Shown here in pieces: positions 10,247-21,765 of a stretch of DNA of 64,000 bases (the first letter of the stretch is position 1; the number at the start of each line of letters is the position of its first letter). A model generated the notes under the pieces. It had not been told where the DNA came from. It saw nothing but the letters and a program-made list of their open reading frames with translations, and made no database searches. The DNA lies in contig NC_091280.1 of assembly GCF_042100115.1 (NCBI RefSeq), forward strand, positions 1,612,001 through 1,676,000, in the 5' to 3' direction. This DNA comes from Alternaria dauci. Taxonomy: Eukaryota; Ascomycota; Dothideomycetes; Pleosporales; Pleosporaceae. The translations under genes and the position numbers were made by a program.

Positions 10247-11775
10247 ATGTCTATCCGTGCGCTCAGAGGTACGATCTGCGACCCTGCAGCGATATGACAG
10301 CATCTGACAGAACACTAACGTCAATGACAGACGCGGAGAATGTCTTCCGCATAGAAAAGCGATGCGTCGCGTGTGAACAGGCACCGCTCTCGTGCGAAGG
10401 CATCGAGTGCCCTGCCAACCAGGTCTGCGTACAAAACTCACGAACTTGCGACCAGTGCGCCTCCGTTAGCTGCCATGTCGACCCCACTGCAGGCGATGCT
10501 GCCCCCAGCAAACCAAACGTCGGGGCCATAGCCGGAGGCGTCATCGGAGGCATCGCCTTCATCGCCATTCTCACATTTGTCGTATGGAAGTACTGCCTCA
10601 AGGGCAAGAGGAGGCCAATGTCACAGCAGAGCGAATGGCAGGATGTCGACGTGTCACAGCAGGAGAAGGTGGACAGCGACTTCCAGTCACGGCGGAGTGC
10701 GCGCGCATCTACCCACACCGTTGCCTCGATGGCCTCGTCCGTCCTTACCCGTGCCTCCAACATCATCCAAATCGCCTACATCCCCGGTGTCACGAATCGC
10801 TCAGGACCTGGATCGCCCGACCTGCTCGTCCCGCCCGTGCCCCCGATTCCTGCCATGTCGCCTTCGTCTGGCACGAGCACCCCGTACTCGACCGCCGACC
10901 AGCACTTCTTCGTTCCCGACTTCCGCGACTCGATGATGTCCTCCAGCACCGCCGGCCGCACAAGCATCGCCCCAAGTCTCGCTCAACGAGGCAGCGTTGC
11001 GTCGACCATGTATCGACAAAACGCCATCGTGTCTCCACTCCCTGCTCAGACCATTGTACGCGGAAAGGCTGCTGTCGTCAGCGTCAAGTCGACTGCGACC
11101 AACAGCCCGGCAGACACCCCGAGCATGGAAACACCACCTGTGCCTCAAATCGACCCCAAGCACACTGTGAAGCCCATCCGCATCCACATGCCTGGTATCA
11201 GCCCCGCAAACTCGGTCCGAAGTACCGCACAACTTGGCCCGGTTCGAGCACTCAACATCACCAAGAAGAAGAGCTCCGACATCACACCACCCAAGAGCTC
11301 CTCGAATTCGACAAACAGCGCAGACCGAACCCTCGTCAACACTCCCGAAGTCCTCGTGCCCTCTGCGCGACCACTCACCGGCTACTCAACAGCCTCATCA
11401 GATGACGGCGCCGCGCACTCGCGTGCACGCAGGGGAAGCTTAGCATCCGACTCTGGCGACGACTCGGACGATGACCACCAGCGTGCGCGACAGACTCTTC
11501 TTCGCAGCAACTCGGGCAGTGACCGCGATTCAGAATACACTGAAATCCAGGACAGCACACCTACCACGGACCAAAGTCCTTTCACAGACAGCTCGTCGCT
11601 CGAACCACCACGACCGATGATGTCGCAGCGCATCACCTCATACGATACCGAGCGAGGCTTGCGAACACCCATGACGCCCATCGTAGAGGAATCGTCAGCG
11701 TCGAAACGCGGTAGCACCGTCTCAAACAGGAGGGACCAAAGTCCTTTCTCTGACAACAACAGAAGCGAGCTGTAA
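10247..11775 (+). CDS. OPY2: OPY2-like membrane anchor of the HOG stress pathway, 488 aa
   Basis: In yeast, Opy2 is a plasma-membrane anchor that recruits Ste50 and so positions the MAPKKK Ste11 for HOG and related MAPK signalling. Two exons: 10247-10268 and 10331-11775 (62-bp intron, phase 1). The spliced start MSIRALRDAENVF fits the family. A short extracellular Cys-rich module follows: CVACEQAPLSCEGIECPANQ, then CVQNSRTCDQCASVSC, close in pattern to the Opy2 N-terminal domain. One transmembrane segment lies near residues 71-96 (GAIAGGVIGGIAFIAILTFV) with a basic stop-transfer KGKRR. The cytosolic tail is long, Ser/Thr/Pro-rich and disordered, with repeated RRGS, KRGS and DQSPF motifs that could be kinase sites. 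There is no cleavable signal peptide, so type III topology is inferred. Its distance of only 4 kb from an AtfA homologue is notable. Confidence 0.85.
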
Positions 11776-12791
11776 ATGAGCTTCTTTGCTGCCTCGGCAG
11801 AGACATCTAGCCACTGCGGCAGTCACAATTTCCTTGCAATTCTCTTCTATCCAAGATCTGGGCATTACGACTCCCGAGATCTGGCATCTCGGATGCATTA
11901 GTCTAACTTTCGTTTTCCTTTCCTTCATTGATATCCAAGCATCTTTCTGTCATGATCTGATTGATCTTCAACTCAACGTCTAGCTTTGACGGACGTAGTG
12001 CGACGACCACCGCACGGTTTTATATTCCTGTATGTATGTATTTTGAGCGCTGAGCGAGCAAGCAAAGCGACGTGGACGGGGAAGGATTGGAATAGGTAGG
12101 GTGCGACATAGGCTGAAACGAAGATATCGATGCCACCCCATTACCATTAAACTCTTTTGACGTGCTTGAGTGACATGGTTGTAGACATGGCGGCCATGGA
12201 GCTTGGACTGATTGCATGTTTCAATGTGTTCTACATATAGCATCTGAAGTGTATCAGACCTCGGGAAGCAACAGACAATCGATTGAGACACGGGACTATC
12301 CGCGGCACCGGTATATGTGTTTTACACGGCTGTGTTCTGTAGTGGGCTACCCGTACACGAGTAGCATATGACTATCGTAGAATGCAGGCTGCCGCTGTAA
12401 CTCACTTGAGCACGATAGCGATATGAGAATAAGACGGATGACACCAATAGCCCGGACGCGTACGCTGGGCATGTCGAGAACAAGGTGGATCTGTATGTGG
12501 GACGCGGCTCTGGTCAGGTACGCGGCGTCCGGCGTGTGCAGAAACGGGCGTTGATCAGCTTCGGGGAGCTCCGAAGTGGGCTGGAGGGGTAGCTAGCTGT
12601 AGGTAGCTACCGCGACGGGACCAACAGCAGAAGATACAACAATTCTTTTCATAATCGTCGCTTCAATTGGTGGTACGTCCTCTGAGCTTTCACAATATCC
12701 GAATTCTGCGCTGCCTCTTGCACACTTTTGTCCACATCCTCTCACCTACCTAGGTACCCATTAAGCTGTATAGCTTCACGACCTCCAACGC
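11776..12791. other. Intergenic, 1 kb
   Basis: Contains the presumed OPY2 3' UTR and the promoter of the HIU hydrolase gene. No coding signal, RNA gene or repeat was recognised. Confidence 0.45.
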
Positions 12792-13286
12792 ATGTCCACC
12801 ACCAGCGCATCGACTCGCATCGAAGCTCTCTCAAACCATCTTTGCGCGCCACCTCACCCTTCGCCGTCTATTCCGAACATGTCCACAGAAAAGAAACCTC
12901 CCATCACCTGCCACGTCCTCGACACGACCCTCGGTCGCCCCGGCCCAAACATACCCGTCACCCTTACCTTGCATCCCACAACCGCAACAAGCGCAGAGAG
13001 CTCTACAAAGTTCAGCGGGCTGACGAACAACGACGGTCGCGTGACCTCCTGGACGCCTTCTTCGCCTTTCTCCTCTGCCAGCTTAGAAGAAGTCTTCAAA
13101 CAAGACGGCGACCAAAAGTATACTCTGTCGTTTGATACCGAGGCGTATTTTGGGGAGAGGGGAGTGAAGACGTTCTTCCCAGAGGTAGAAGTCAAGTTTT
13201 TGGTTAGGCAAGAGGCGAAAGGGGAGCACTATCACGTGCCGGTGCTGTTGGGGCCGTTTGGGTATACTACGTATCGGGGAAGTTGA
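12792..13286 (+). CDS. 5-hydroxyisourate hydrolase (transthyretin-like), peroxisomal
   Basis: Hydrolyses 5-hydroxyisourate, the product of urate oxidase, in purine catabolism to allantoin. The 164-aa frame has the family hallmarks: ITCHVLDTTLGRPGPNIPV with the catalytic His, a central TNNDGRV loop, FFPEVEV, HYHVPVLLGPFGY, and the C-terminal YRGS motif that closes the active site. The catalytic domain begins at a second ATG (12879), but the longer start is favoured because residues 9-17 read RIEALSNHL. This exactly matches the type-2 peroxisomal targeting consensus (R-[L/V/I]-x5-H-[L/A]). That location agrees with peroxisomal urate oxidase. No intron is needed. No other purine catabolic gene lies nearby. 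Confidence 0.92.
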   Translation: MSTTSASTRIEALSNHLCAPPHPSPSIPNMSTEKKPPITCHVLDTTLGRPGPNIPVTLTLHPTTATSAESSTKFSGLTNNDGRVTSWTPSSPFSSASLEEVFKQDGDQKYTLSFDTEAYFGERGVKTFFPEVEVKFLVRQEAKGEHYHVPVLLGPFGYTTYRGS

Positions 13287-15758
13287 GAGGTAGCTGTGTG
13301 TGGATAATGATCTTTGGTTCGTGGATAGTCAAAGGCGGAGTTTGGGTTCGGCATTGCTAGAATTGAATCGAGTGGATTATGAGTACTTATGAGAGAGTTC
13401 TCCTGAATCACTTTGGTGGACTATGACAGTCCACTTTATGGTTATATTGTGCATACTGATGTGTAGGTGTAACGTTGTCTAGGGAGTTAAGACTCTAGAT
13501 GATAATGGTTGCAATACAGAAACACATCACAAACACTCGGTTTTCGTATTGTGCAACTCCATGTATTCGTTTGGTTCGCCAACTGGAACCAAAGCCAAGA
13601 CAAGGAAAGTCTACCAATTCAATATCACATCATCCCAATCTGCTCTCCCCTCGTCGTTCATACTTTGGTTATTCAATTTACTCGCCTGAACTCGAGAGCT
13701 GCTTCATTCGTCATCGACATGCTGTTGTTAGCACGTTGCTTTTGACCAAAGTCAACTAGAGAGCTGATTCCATGCTTCACCACACCACTGTCTCTCTAAG
13801 CTTCACTGCGATCTTGTCACCGATCACTCCAAGACTCCTTATTGGTTCCCGATCAACTGTATCGGTCGATGGGCAAAGGTTATCGCGGCAATGCAAAGGT
13901 ATATTTGATAGTATCTGATGCCGCGACGTTTCGCCTAGTATTGGAAAGTAAAAGCATGTGTGGTGTATGGAGATGGGTCCGGTTGGTGTAGAAGCACCTA
14001 TCAAAAGCATCAATGTGCAAGTTTCAAGTCGAGGCTAGACCAGGATGCACATGTTGCATACAGAACAAAGACAAGTGTATCGATCAATACCCAGGTATGG
14101 CGAGACTAGATGGCTCCACAATAGTCGTTATGCAGGCGTAGAGACCGGTTGTAACAGTTACGTCACAATTAAGCTTTGCCCGTACACACTCCTGCACGCT
14201 CGACGCGCTACGTGCGGACGGGTTGTTCGCTCGCATGAGCCAGAGGTGTGAAACCAAGAAACAATAGGGTACGGGGAAGCGGAAAAGCCGTCTTCCCTAA
14301 CATTCCATGATACATGTCTGCATATCGCAGACGGGCATCGCCCTGTCAATCGCTCACTTTTCGATGACAGCGTCCTCAACATGCGGGCTTTTGGATGCCA
14401 CACAGATGGGTTTGTCGAGACCCGTCCGTCGACATCAGGATCTCGATGAGCATCGGGAAAAAGAAGACGATGAAACTTTGCCATGATGTGATTGGAACGG
14501 CCATGTCTTCAAGGTCGGCACGCGATGGCTGATACTTTGAGCCGATAGAATTAGAGCCAGTGTCGATCGGCGAAACATGTGTGCATCGAGGTCTGGAACG
14601 GGACCGGCATCTGGCAGAATCGAAGCCGCTGGCCGTTGAGCTGGGTGCGATGGCTTGTCGGGGTGGATAGGAGAAGGGGGGAGGGGGGACGGGACGGGAA
14701 GAAGGCTTGGAGAGAGTTAGGAGAGAGTCGCATACACGTGTCAGTTGAAACTCTGTTGTCTTTTCACCAAGGGCCGTGGGCGAGGATGGAAAGACATGCA
14801 GAAATGCGGTGGGCGGGAACATGCCAACAGTGAAAGGAAGGCTGGTGTGATTCCGCGGGCCAGTGCCAGAAAGGCGTCTCGTGGCAAGCGAGCCAAAAGG
14901 GGCTGCGGATCGGCGGTCCATGGAAGGCGGTGGGGCCTCGGAGGCAGTGATTGGTGGCCGGGGCGCACTAGTGGCCCCTAGCTGCAGGCTTTGATTACGA
15001 ACCCAAGAAATCACGTTATGCGCTTGGCAGAGCTGCGTCACTCCCAGAAATTGCTCGCTCGTCCTGTCCTCTGACCTCATCGCGAACGCCTCACTGTCAT
15101 CGTCACCACGAGCACAATCCCCGTCAACGCCGGTTTTGAGCCTCATTGAGAAGCAGGACCATCGACTACGCGCACCCACGGCCCCGGATTGCCCTAAGAG
15201 TCGTGCAGAGCAGCGCGCCCGTAAGTGTAGAGATTGCGACGGCGGCGAGCGTCACCACAGGGGCTTGACGTCACTATTGGATTTCGACAAGCAGACAGCA
15301 GCACCGCGACCAAAGAGCCGGCGGTCAACAATATCGATATTCATCGGATTGAGACATCCCTACCCCGCATCTGCCGCGCTCGCTTCGATTCCTTTTGCTG
15401 AGGTACGTAGTAGTCGTGCCCGTTGCCGCTGCCCGTCGCGCTGTTTGTTATCGCTCGCTGCCGACTTTGCCACGTTCCCCAGCGTCCTGCGACAGCCCTT
15501 TGCGCCCGTGTCTGTCTGCACCCAGCCCGTCGCATCGAGTGCCTGTACTGTTAATATTACGTGCGCTGACAATACCCGCCCTCTAGCACAGGTGCATTTG
15601 CTGTTTCGAGTTGCCAGAGTGTTGCCGTCGTCTGAACGTCGACACATATCGAGACAGGCCAGATCGCGTGGGTGCGAGCGAACGAGCGCAGAGAGGACAA
15701 GGCCCGAGTACGACAAGCGATCGACCAGGACACTACTCCTACGTCACCACCCCAAAGT
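13287..15758. other. 2.5 kb non-coding interval upstream of the AtfA-type gene
   Basis: No supported gene. The distal half contains only short overlapping frames. The proximal 700 bp is C-rich on the plus strand and includes a consensus CRE, so it is probably promoter and long 5' leader of the bZIP gene. Confidence 0.45.
15266..15273. promoter_or_regulatory. Perfect CRE palindrome TGACGTCA upstream of the AtfA-type gene
   Basis: The eight-base ATF/CREB site lies 486 bp upstream of the start codon of a gene that itself encodes an ATF/CREB bZIP protein. Autoregulation is a reasonable inference; the motif is short and could also occur by chance. Confidence 0.45.
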
Positions 15759-17748
15759 ATGGCAGCCGCAACCCAAACCGCCCATACCTCTCCCCCGACC
15801 TCCAAGATGTCCTCTCCCAAGGACAGTAAAAGTAGTCTTCCTACCGTGACCAAAACTGAAGGTGTGTATGCTCCCCCCCATCGCTGTGCTGCTGTCGTCG
15901 CAATGTCTCCCCCTTTACCTGCCTGCATTGCGCGCGCGCACACTTCGTCGTCATCCTTCCCGCTGCCTCGTCACATCTGCAAGCATTACTAACCATCGTG
16001 CTGTAGCGGAGCCAGTAAAGTCCGAGTCGTCTCCCAAGGTACAGCGTAAGTGGCTCCCTTCACCGAGACTGTCAACTGCCGCTGTGCATCTCGTCCTCCA
16101 TCATCCCCATCGTCGTCAGTCTACGATGCTAACCCATCGCCAGCTGCGACCACGGAAGCGGCCACCAACGCAGAGGCGGCAAAGCCCACAACCTCAAATG
16201 CCCAGCCGCTTGCACCTCCACCAAAGCCAGCACCCGCGACCACTGGTGACACACCAGACTACTTCAACACCGTACACAACCCATTCTCGCTCGAGCCCAA
16301 CGTCTTTGAGCAGTCCTTTGGCGGCGAGTCTGGAAACTTGCAGACACCTGGAGGCCGTCCTATTCTACCACCTGTTGCGAACATTACGTCACCAGCACCC
16401 CTACCGGGCATCACACCAGGGTGGCAGGGCTTACGCGCAGGACCCTTGAGCCCTGCTATGCTGAGCGGGCCGACTGGACAGACGGATTATTTCAGCGAGT
16501 CATTCCGAGGCTTCCCAACACCAAACGAATCCTCTCTCCGCACCGGCCTTACTCCTGGCGGCGGCGGTTCCATGTTCCCAGCTCCCAGCCCGAACACCCA
16601 AGCCATCTTCAACCTACAGAGCGCTGGCGTGACACCCGGCACTGCCGACTTCCAACAGTCTGCTCTGCGTGCAGCTGCCCAACATCAAGCTAACAACAAC
16701 AAGCCCACATCCAACGCACCCACGTCGCAGCCAGAAGGCGTGACCGCCGGCATGGATCGTCCCAACAACAACTACCAGCAGGTGCAGCAGTCACAACAGC
16801 GCGCCCAGAACGACCCATACCCAAACCATGACGTCAGCAGTGCAGCTAACGATCTATTGTCCTTTGCCAGCCAAAATGGCGCTGCACGCAACAACCAACC
16901 ACCCTACTCGATGGCTCCACAACAGCAACCGATGAATGCTGGGCACATGCCCGTCCAGCCCGTCAACGCCAACCATGGTCGCCGTGACACCAAGGGTTCC
17001 ATCAACAGCGTTCAATCTGCAGAGACCGGTGACTTCTCAGAGAGCGGCCAGAGTGAGCAAAACAAGACTGGTACACGGTCGCGCGCTAAGAAGGGTGCCG
17101 CTAACGGCAAACAAGCTGCCGGAAACAAGCGTAAAGCTGAAGATGGCCCCAAGAACTCGAGAAAGAAGAGCAACGCCAACCAGTCCATGGGCGATGACAT
17201 GGACGACGGCGACTCTGATGACGAGAACAACATCAAAGAAGAGGAATACGACAGCAAGGGTCGCAAGATGACCGACGAGGAGAAGCGCAAGAACTTTCTC
17301 GAGCGCAACAGGTATGTCTACTTTCTATTATTCACACTGTCAACCACTAATCTGTAATAGGGTCGCTGCTCTCAAGTGCCGACAACGCAAGAAGCAGTGG
17401 TTGGCTAATCTTCAAGCCAAGGTTGAACTATTCAGTACAGAGAACGATGCGCTCTCTGCTACCGTCACTCAGCTTCGCGAAGAGATTGTCAACCTCAAGA
17501 CGCTGCTTCTCGCGCACAAGGACTGCCCAGTGTCACAGGCCCAGGGCCTACATGGAGCTGCTATGAACAACTTCCTCGGCAGCGACATTAGCCATCAAAA
17601 TCCATATGGCATCGCTCAACTGCAGCCCAACGGCGTCCATATGATGCCGATGCAGCAAGGCCAGATGATGAACCGGTTCGTATACCAACCCCAGAGGAAC
17701 CAGAGCCCTGATGAACAGGAAAACAGCCGGTATCCTTCAAAGTATTGA
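15759..17748 (+). CDS. atfA: AtfA/Atf1-type bZIP transcription factor, 565 aa
   Basis: Nuclear ATF/CREB factor acting below the stress MAPK (Hog1/Sty1/SakA) and controlling oxidative, osmotic and conidial stress genes. Four exons: 15759-15861, 16007-16045, 16144-17311, 17361-17748, totalling exactly 566 codons. The fungal Atf1 N-terminal region is present: TPDYFNTVHNPFSLEPNVFE, then FGG and the P-rich HRA-like blocks with TPG motifs. The bZIP starts near residue 425 with KRKNFLERNRVAALKCRQRK and continues into a heptad leucine zipper. The basic region is split by the last intron (AG|G), a good internal check. The C-terminal QPQRNQSPDEQ tail is Gln-rich. Long Asn/Gln-rich stretches separate the domains. 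The middle exon is only 39 nt; an alternative donor 7 nt upstream exists there but would break the frame to exon 3. Confidence 0.93.
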
Positions 17749-18677
17749 GACAGTCGCTCACTTGTTTCAGGTAACTGAGAGTAAACAAGCTGCGTAACCA
17801 ATCTACACGTGTACACCGCTATTGTCATGACTCTCTGTCATGGCAATGACGCAAAACGTGGGGCATCAGCGGCTTCGACGATCACGATGCGCTACCTCGT
17901 ACGACCTTGTAATCTATCTACCCAACCTTCTCCTTCCTCTCCTTCTCCTAGGACGCATCGTCGTCACTCTCAACGCATGGACGGCGCTTGGCGTTACGTC
18001 ACTGTTGCATTCTTCTCACATCAGGGAAAATGCAACAACCTGGACTACCAAAACATCATTTCACCATTTCCTTCTCGGGCCGGACGGCTGGAACGGCAGG
18101 GATTCATGGGGCTGGCTACGTACCTCATGCACGCGAACACGAATCTTCCTAGTCGGTGATGACTTTCTTCATCCATTTCCTTCAGTAATCTGTCCATTTG
18201 TTGGCGTGTACATATGGGTGTGTGCTCAGGTAACATTTCACTGGCGTTGCAGAGGCGGTTATACACCGGAATGTTACTTCCCTCGTTTTGTTCTTGATAT
18301 TATTGTAGCGCACCAGTCTAGAGTTGCGCTCGGCGTTCTAGGGTTTTTGGCTTCTAGCCTTCCTTCCTTCTTGGTGGTATGTTCTCAAAGAAAGAGCTTG
18401 GTCCCAAGATTTGTTTCTCGAGTCTACGACAACAACAGGGATTATGGCGCAGAGGAAGGAATGGGAGTGACTGACACGTTTGGCATACGTGTTGGTGTGT
18501 AGGCCTGAAGCTAAGTAACGTGGGATGTATGTATACCGCGAGCAATTCAAGCCTTTCTAAATTCAAAATTGTCCATGATTGATTTGTATTTGTATTCAAG
18601 TCAGGCTCTCATACTCCAAGACCGTGTGCTTTCCACTCTGCTTGTTTGCTGCTTCCCCCTCTGATCATTTGCTGCCT
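17749..18677. other. Intergenic and probable 3' UTRs between convergent genes
   Basis: The AtfA-type gene and the RING gene converge here. A 220-codon frame is open on the plus strand (17840-18502), but its composition looks random and it sits where the atfA 3' UTR is expected, so it is not annotated as a gene. Confidence 0.45.
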
Positions 18678-19903
18678 TCATGACCTGCTTAGTTCAAAAA
18701 GTCCGGCAATCTCTTGCCTGTGTCTCCTGACCAAGTCCTCCGCCTCCTCCTGATGCCTCCTCGCCATACGCATCAGCTCGTCAACTCTTGTCTCCCGCGC
18801 CATGAGGTCTATTTCGCGTCTCGCCAGTGTCGTCTGCCGCGTAGTCATAGCTTGCTCCCGCCGGCTCAGATCGCCTTCGCGATGATCGGCCTGCCGGCTT
18901 CGGACTGCTCCATGTGCGGGTGACGATTGGATAGCCGGTAGTTCGATGAGTTCGTCTGATGTCATATCGATATCTACACGGGCCTCTGGAGTGTTTAGGC
19001 TGGGAAGGTGGGCGTGCGGGATGATTGCTCGATGGGAACCTACATTTGGGGGATGGGGCATGGGTGATTCGGGGTCCGGGATGTGGTGATGTTGTTCTTT
19101 ATGGTAGGTCGGAAAGGGTTGAGGGTGCGATGGTTGTTCAGGAAGCGGTTAAACGCACCTGTTCCAGGAACATCGGTGCCTCCTCGAGCGCTTGTGTTCA
19201 TCCTTCTGAGGCCACGAGTAGCGGTAGCGTTATCACTGTTACTGCTCGAGTTGACATCCTCGTTCGCATCACCATCCCTATTCCTATTTGTACCCCGTCG
19301 CCTCCTACTCCTTCCAGACACCTGTCTGTATGGGGCCCGACTTCGTATATCAGCGAGATCTCTTCTGAAATCCTCAAAGTTCCGAACGTGCGTGTCGTAA
19401 TCCGCGTCATCGGAGTCCGAATCAATCACAATGGCAGTACGTTGTTGCTCCTCTATTGAGGCCCCCAATCCGTAGGGACCAGTTGGGCTTGGAAGCTCGC
19501 GGCCAAGCCGTGGCACAAGTTGTCGTGGTATGTCAACATCCTCAAAGCCATGCCAGGTACCAAGTTGCTGGTTGGCGATATCCTCGCCGATTCTGTCGAG
19601 ACCCGCGAACATACCTGCCATGCGCCGTGATGCACTCAGGCTCTGTGAGGCTCGAAGGGTAGGAAGAGGCCGGGCGGGGATCCAGACTGTGCGACACAGA
19701 GGACATCGCTTTTCTTCATCGGAGTGGCTGCGGAGCATGTCGTCAAGACAGTTGGCGCCGATATGATGGCTACATTCGGGGATGTTGATGATGCGCAAGA
19801 ATCGCTCGCTAGTGTAGTCATCGAGGCAGATTGGGCATTCATCCTGGCGCGGGTGGTCATTATCATGGGTGGTATGATTGCGGACAAAGGTAGCCGCGTT
19901 CAT
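18678..19903 (-). CDS. Atypical RING-finger protein with C-terminal coiled coil, 368 aa
   Basis: Probable E3 ubiquitin ligase. Two exons: 19903-19159 and 19039-18678, intron 119 bp (GTGCGT...TAG), phase 1. The first in-frame ATG (MNAATFVRNH) was chosen because the longer frame begins with TTG. The RING lies at residues 23-70 with C23, C26, C44, H46, C52, C67 and C70. At the position of the usual next ligand in C-x-H-x-[F]-[H/C]-x-x-C there is Gly49, so one zinc ligand of the canonical RING seems to be missing. A Ser/Asp/Asn-rich, RRRR-containing linker follows, and the second exon codes a charged coiled coil (DLSRREQAMTTRQTTLARRE). The neighbouring RING gene 1.3 kb away has the same Gly substitution. 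The substrate is unknown. Confidence 0.8.
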
Positions 19904-20541
19904 TGCGTGCAATCGCTGGGTAGAATTGGTTGATGTGTAGTTCAAGACGAATAAAATGGGTGGAAGCGTTCTGTCTTGTATGTAGCAGGGTTCTTGGTGA
20001 GTACCTATGTATTGTCGAAGGGAAGAGTGAGTGTGGCTGGCGGATGCACCCTTCTTGTGGCAATGTAACGAACGAGGGTAGTTCAGGTAGAGGAGAATTG
20101 TATCTCAAGTTCGAGAGTGAGAGTGTATGAGCGATGTACGTCATACTAGGCAGTTGCGTTGCTGTAGTGAAGGTGAGTTGAACGCAGGGTTCGACAGATC
20201 ATGCAAGAGTGTGATGAACACGCATTGGGAGAAAAATGCGACAAGATTTAGGGAACGATAACAACTAGATCTTTTGCAATTGGCGATTCAACTCTAGCTA
20301 TAGAGGCAAACAAGTAGTTGGGATAAAACCGACTTCAGTTAATGAAGCGGCTCTTCTGAGAATATTCAAAAGTCATATTTGGCCACTTGTTTGGCTGTAC
20401 GCTCTTTCAGGTAGCGTATCGAGCCTTTTAAGATCTATAAAATATGCTACAGATTTCCCAACCTGGACCGAGACATATATGAGGTACCATCTGTGGCCAG
20501 TCTCGTTTGGGTCATTACCTACCTAGGTACAATATCGAAAC
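19904..20541. other. Intergenic, AT-richer toward 20.2-20.5 kb
   Basis: Upstream region of the RING gene and 3' side of the small gene below. No gene or clear repeat is visible; base composition drifts to higher A+T between about 20200 and 20470. Confidence 0.4.
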
Positions 20542-21051
20542 TCATCCGGGGTGGGGCTGATTTAGAACCAGTTGTGTGGGGCGCATATGTGCTATCACTG
20601 TTTTGTTCCGACACAGAAGTATAGTTGTGTCTATGTCTTCGTTACTGCCTGTTCGTTCGCGACGTTTGTAGCGTTCTTGAGGTATAAGATTTGACGTACA
20701 AGTACGAGTTGTGGCAGCAGCGACGTCCCTCTTCGACGACCCTATGATCCGAGGCATGTTGTCCATCTGTAGCTCCTGATACAGGCGCAAAACTCGAACG
20801 ATTTGCAGAAGATTCTAGAGACTTTTCTAACCTAAGTAGGTCATCGTTTGAGATCATGTCCTCACCTCATCCTCCCATCGCAGATACTCTACAAAGTGAC
20901 GAGGACTGATCGGATCTTCTGGAGGCGGAGGCGGAGATTCTCGGTTGACATCAAAGGTACTGTTCGAAGAGATGCTGGTTCTCACTGGAATCTCTTCCAG
21001 CGTTTGAATGGTACGGAGCACTGCAGTTCTGCTGTGATAAGCGCTGCTCAT
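20542..21051 (-). CDS. Possible small two-exon hypothetical protein, 140 aa
   Basis: A model with exon 1 21051-20866 and exon 2 20775-20542 joins in phase 0 through a 90-bp intron (GTGAGG...CAG). The predicted protein starts MSSAYHSRTAVL and has a five-proline stretch (ESPPPPPEDPI) and an acidic-aromatic FVEYLRWEDE block before the junction. No family is recognised. An ATG 48 bp upstream (21099) is an alternative start. The frame could alternatively be 3' sequence of the adjacent RING gene, but no splice joining them was found. Confidence 0.35.
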
Positions 21052-21222
21052 CAGAGAGTAAGGGTAATGATTAAGCTCGAGAGTATTTATCTCCACCAAC
21101 CGTCTCCTTCCAAGATGACTACCTTAACCAGACGCGGCCGGGCTTCTTGTTGAATCTTGTTCACGCACTCCTGCCATTAAAGGCGCTCGATATCCCGCGT
21201 TGTCTTCATATGCTCTTTGGAG

Positions 21223-21765
21223 CTACTGGTAAAGCCTTCGGGCGCGGCGCTCGACTACTTGAAGATGTACGCGGGTATCTGCACTCCAAGTGTGTTGCTC
21301 ATCGCTAATGTCCTGAATTAAATCAAGTCGCCTGAAGATCTCGTGTATATGACTATTGATGAGACTGTTGTTTGTAGCTTGGTCATATGGCCAAGTACGC
21401 TGTGTCCTCGCTCGTCGCTCGGATCGACCCGACTCTCGTGGTAAGCTGAAAGCTGTCAAACTCTCCGCTATGTTGTTGTCCCTTGACGCCATTCCAGCAG
21501 TTTGGCGCATATACCATTCCCTCCTGCATTGAGGACAGGTGTTGTTCCGAGGGCTGTCGCTGCTGAGATAGTCATCAAGACATTGTAGGCCAAACCGATG
21601 GTAACAGTCTTTGATGAGCACAGTGACAGCTTTGTGCGAAGGGCCATATATATCCAAGCATATGCAGCAGGTTTCGTCGTGTGATGTGGTTGGGAGTGGT
21701 ACTATGTTCGATTTTTTGAGCACTCGTAGGCTATCAATAGCATGGCTCGTATTGCTATGTTTCAT
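21223..21765 (-). CDS. Atypical RING-finger protein, 180 aa
   Basis: Probable E3 ligase or RING adaptor. Single exon starting at ATG 21765 (MKHSNTSHAIDSLRVLKK); the frame continues upstream only to a TTG. The RING spans residues 33-80: C33, C36, C54, H56, C62, C77, C80, ending CPQCRREW. Gly59 occupies the position of the sixth ligand in the C-x-H-x-F-[H/C]-x-x-C segment, the same loss as in the RING gene at 18678-19903, and both then read CLDD. This points to a shared, possibly locally duplicated family. The C-terminal half is basic and helical (SGRSERRARTQRTW; VHLQVVERRARRLYQ). No membrane segment is present. Confidence 0.7.
   Translation of the reverse strand: MKHSNTSHAIDSLRVLKKSNIVPLPTTSHDETCCICLDIYGPSHKAVTVLIKDCYHRFGLQCLDDYLSSDSPRNNTCPQCRREWYMRQTAGMASRDNNIAESLTAFSLPRESGRSERRARTQRTWPYDQATNNSLINSHIHEIFRRLDLIQDISDEQHTWSADTRVHLQVVERRARRLYQ

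Noticed and set aside
14376..15179. 267-codon minus-strand frame upstream of the AtfA-type gene
   Set aside because: Long but Ser/Pro/Arg-rich in the way of an antisense shadow of C-rich promoter DNA; no conserved domain.
17840..18502. Open frame of 220 codons downstream of the AtfA-type gene
   Set aside because: Composition is erratic (many Cys/Trp/His, no domain), and it lies in the expected 3' UTR between convergent genes.
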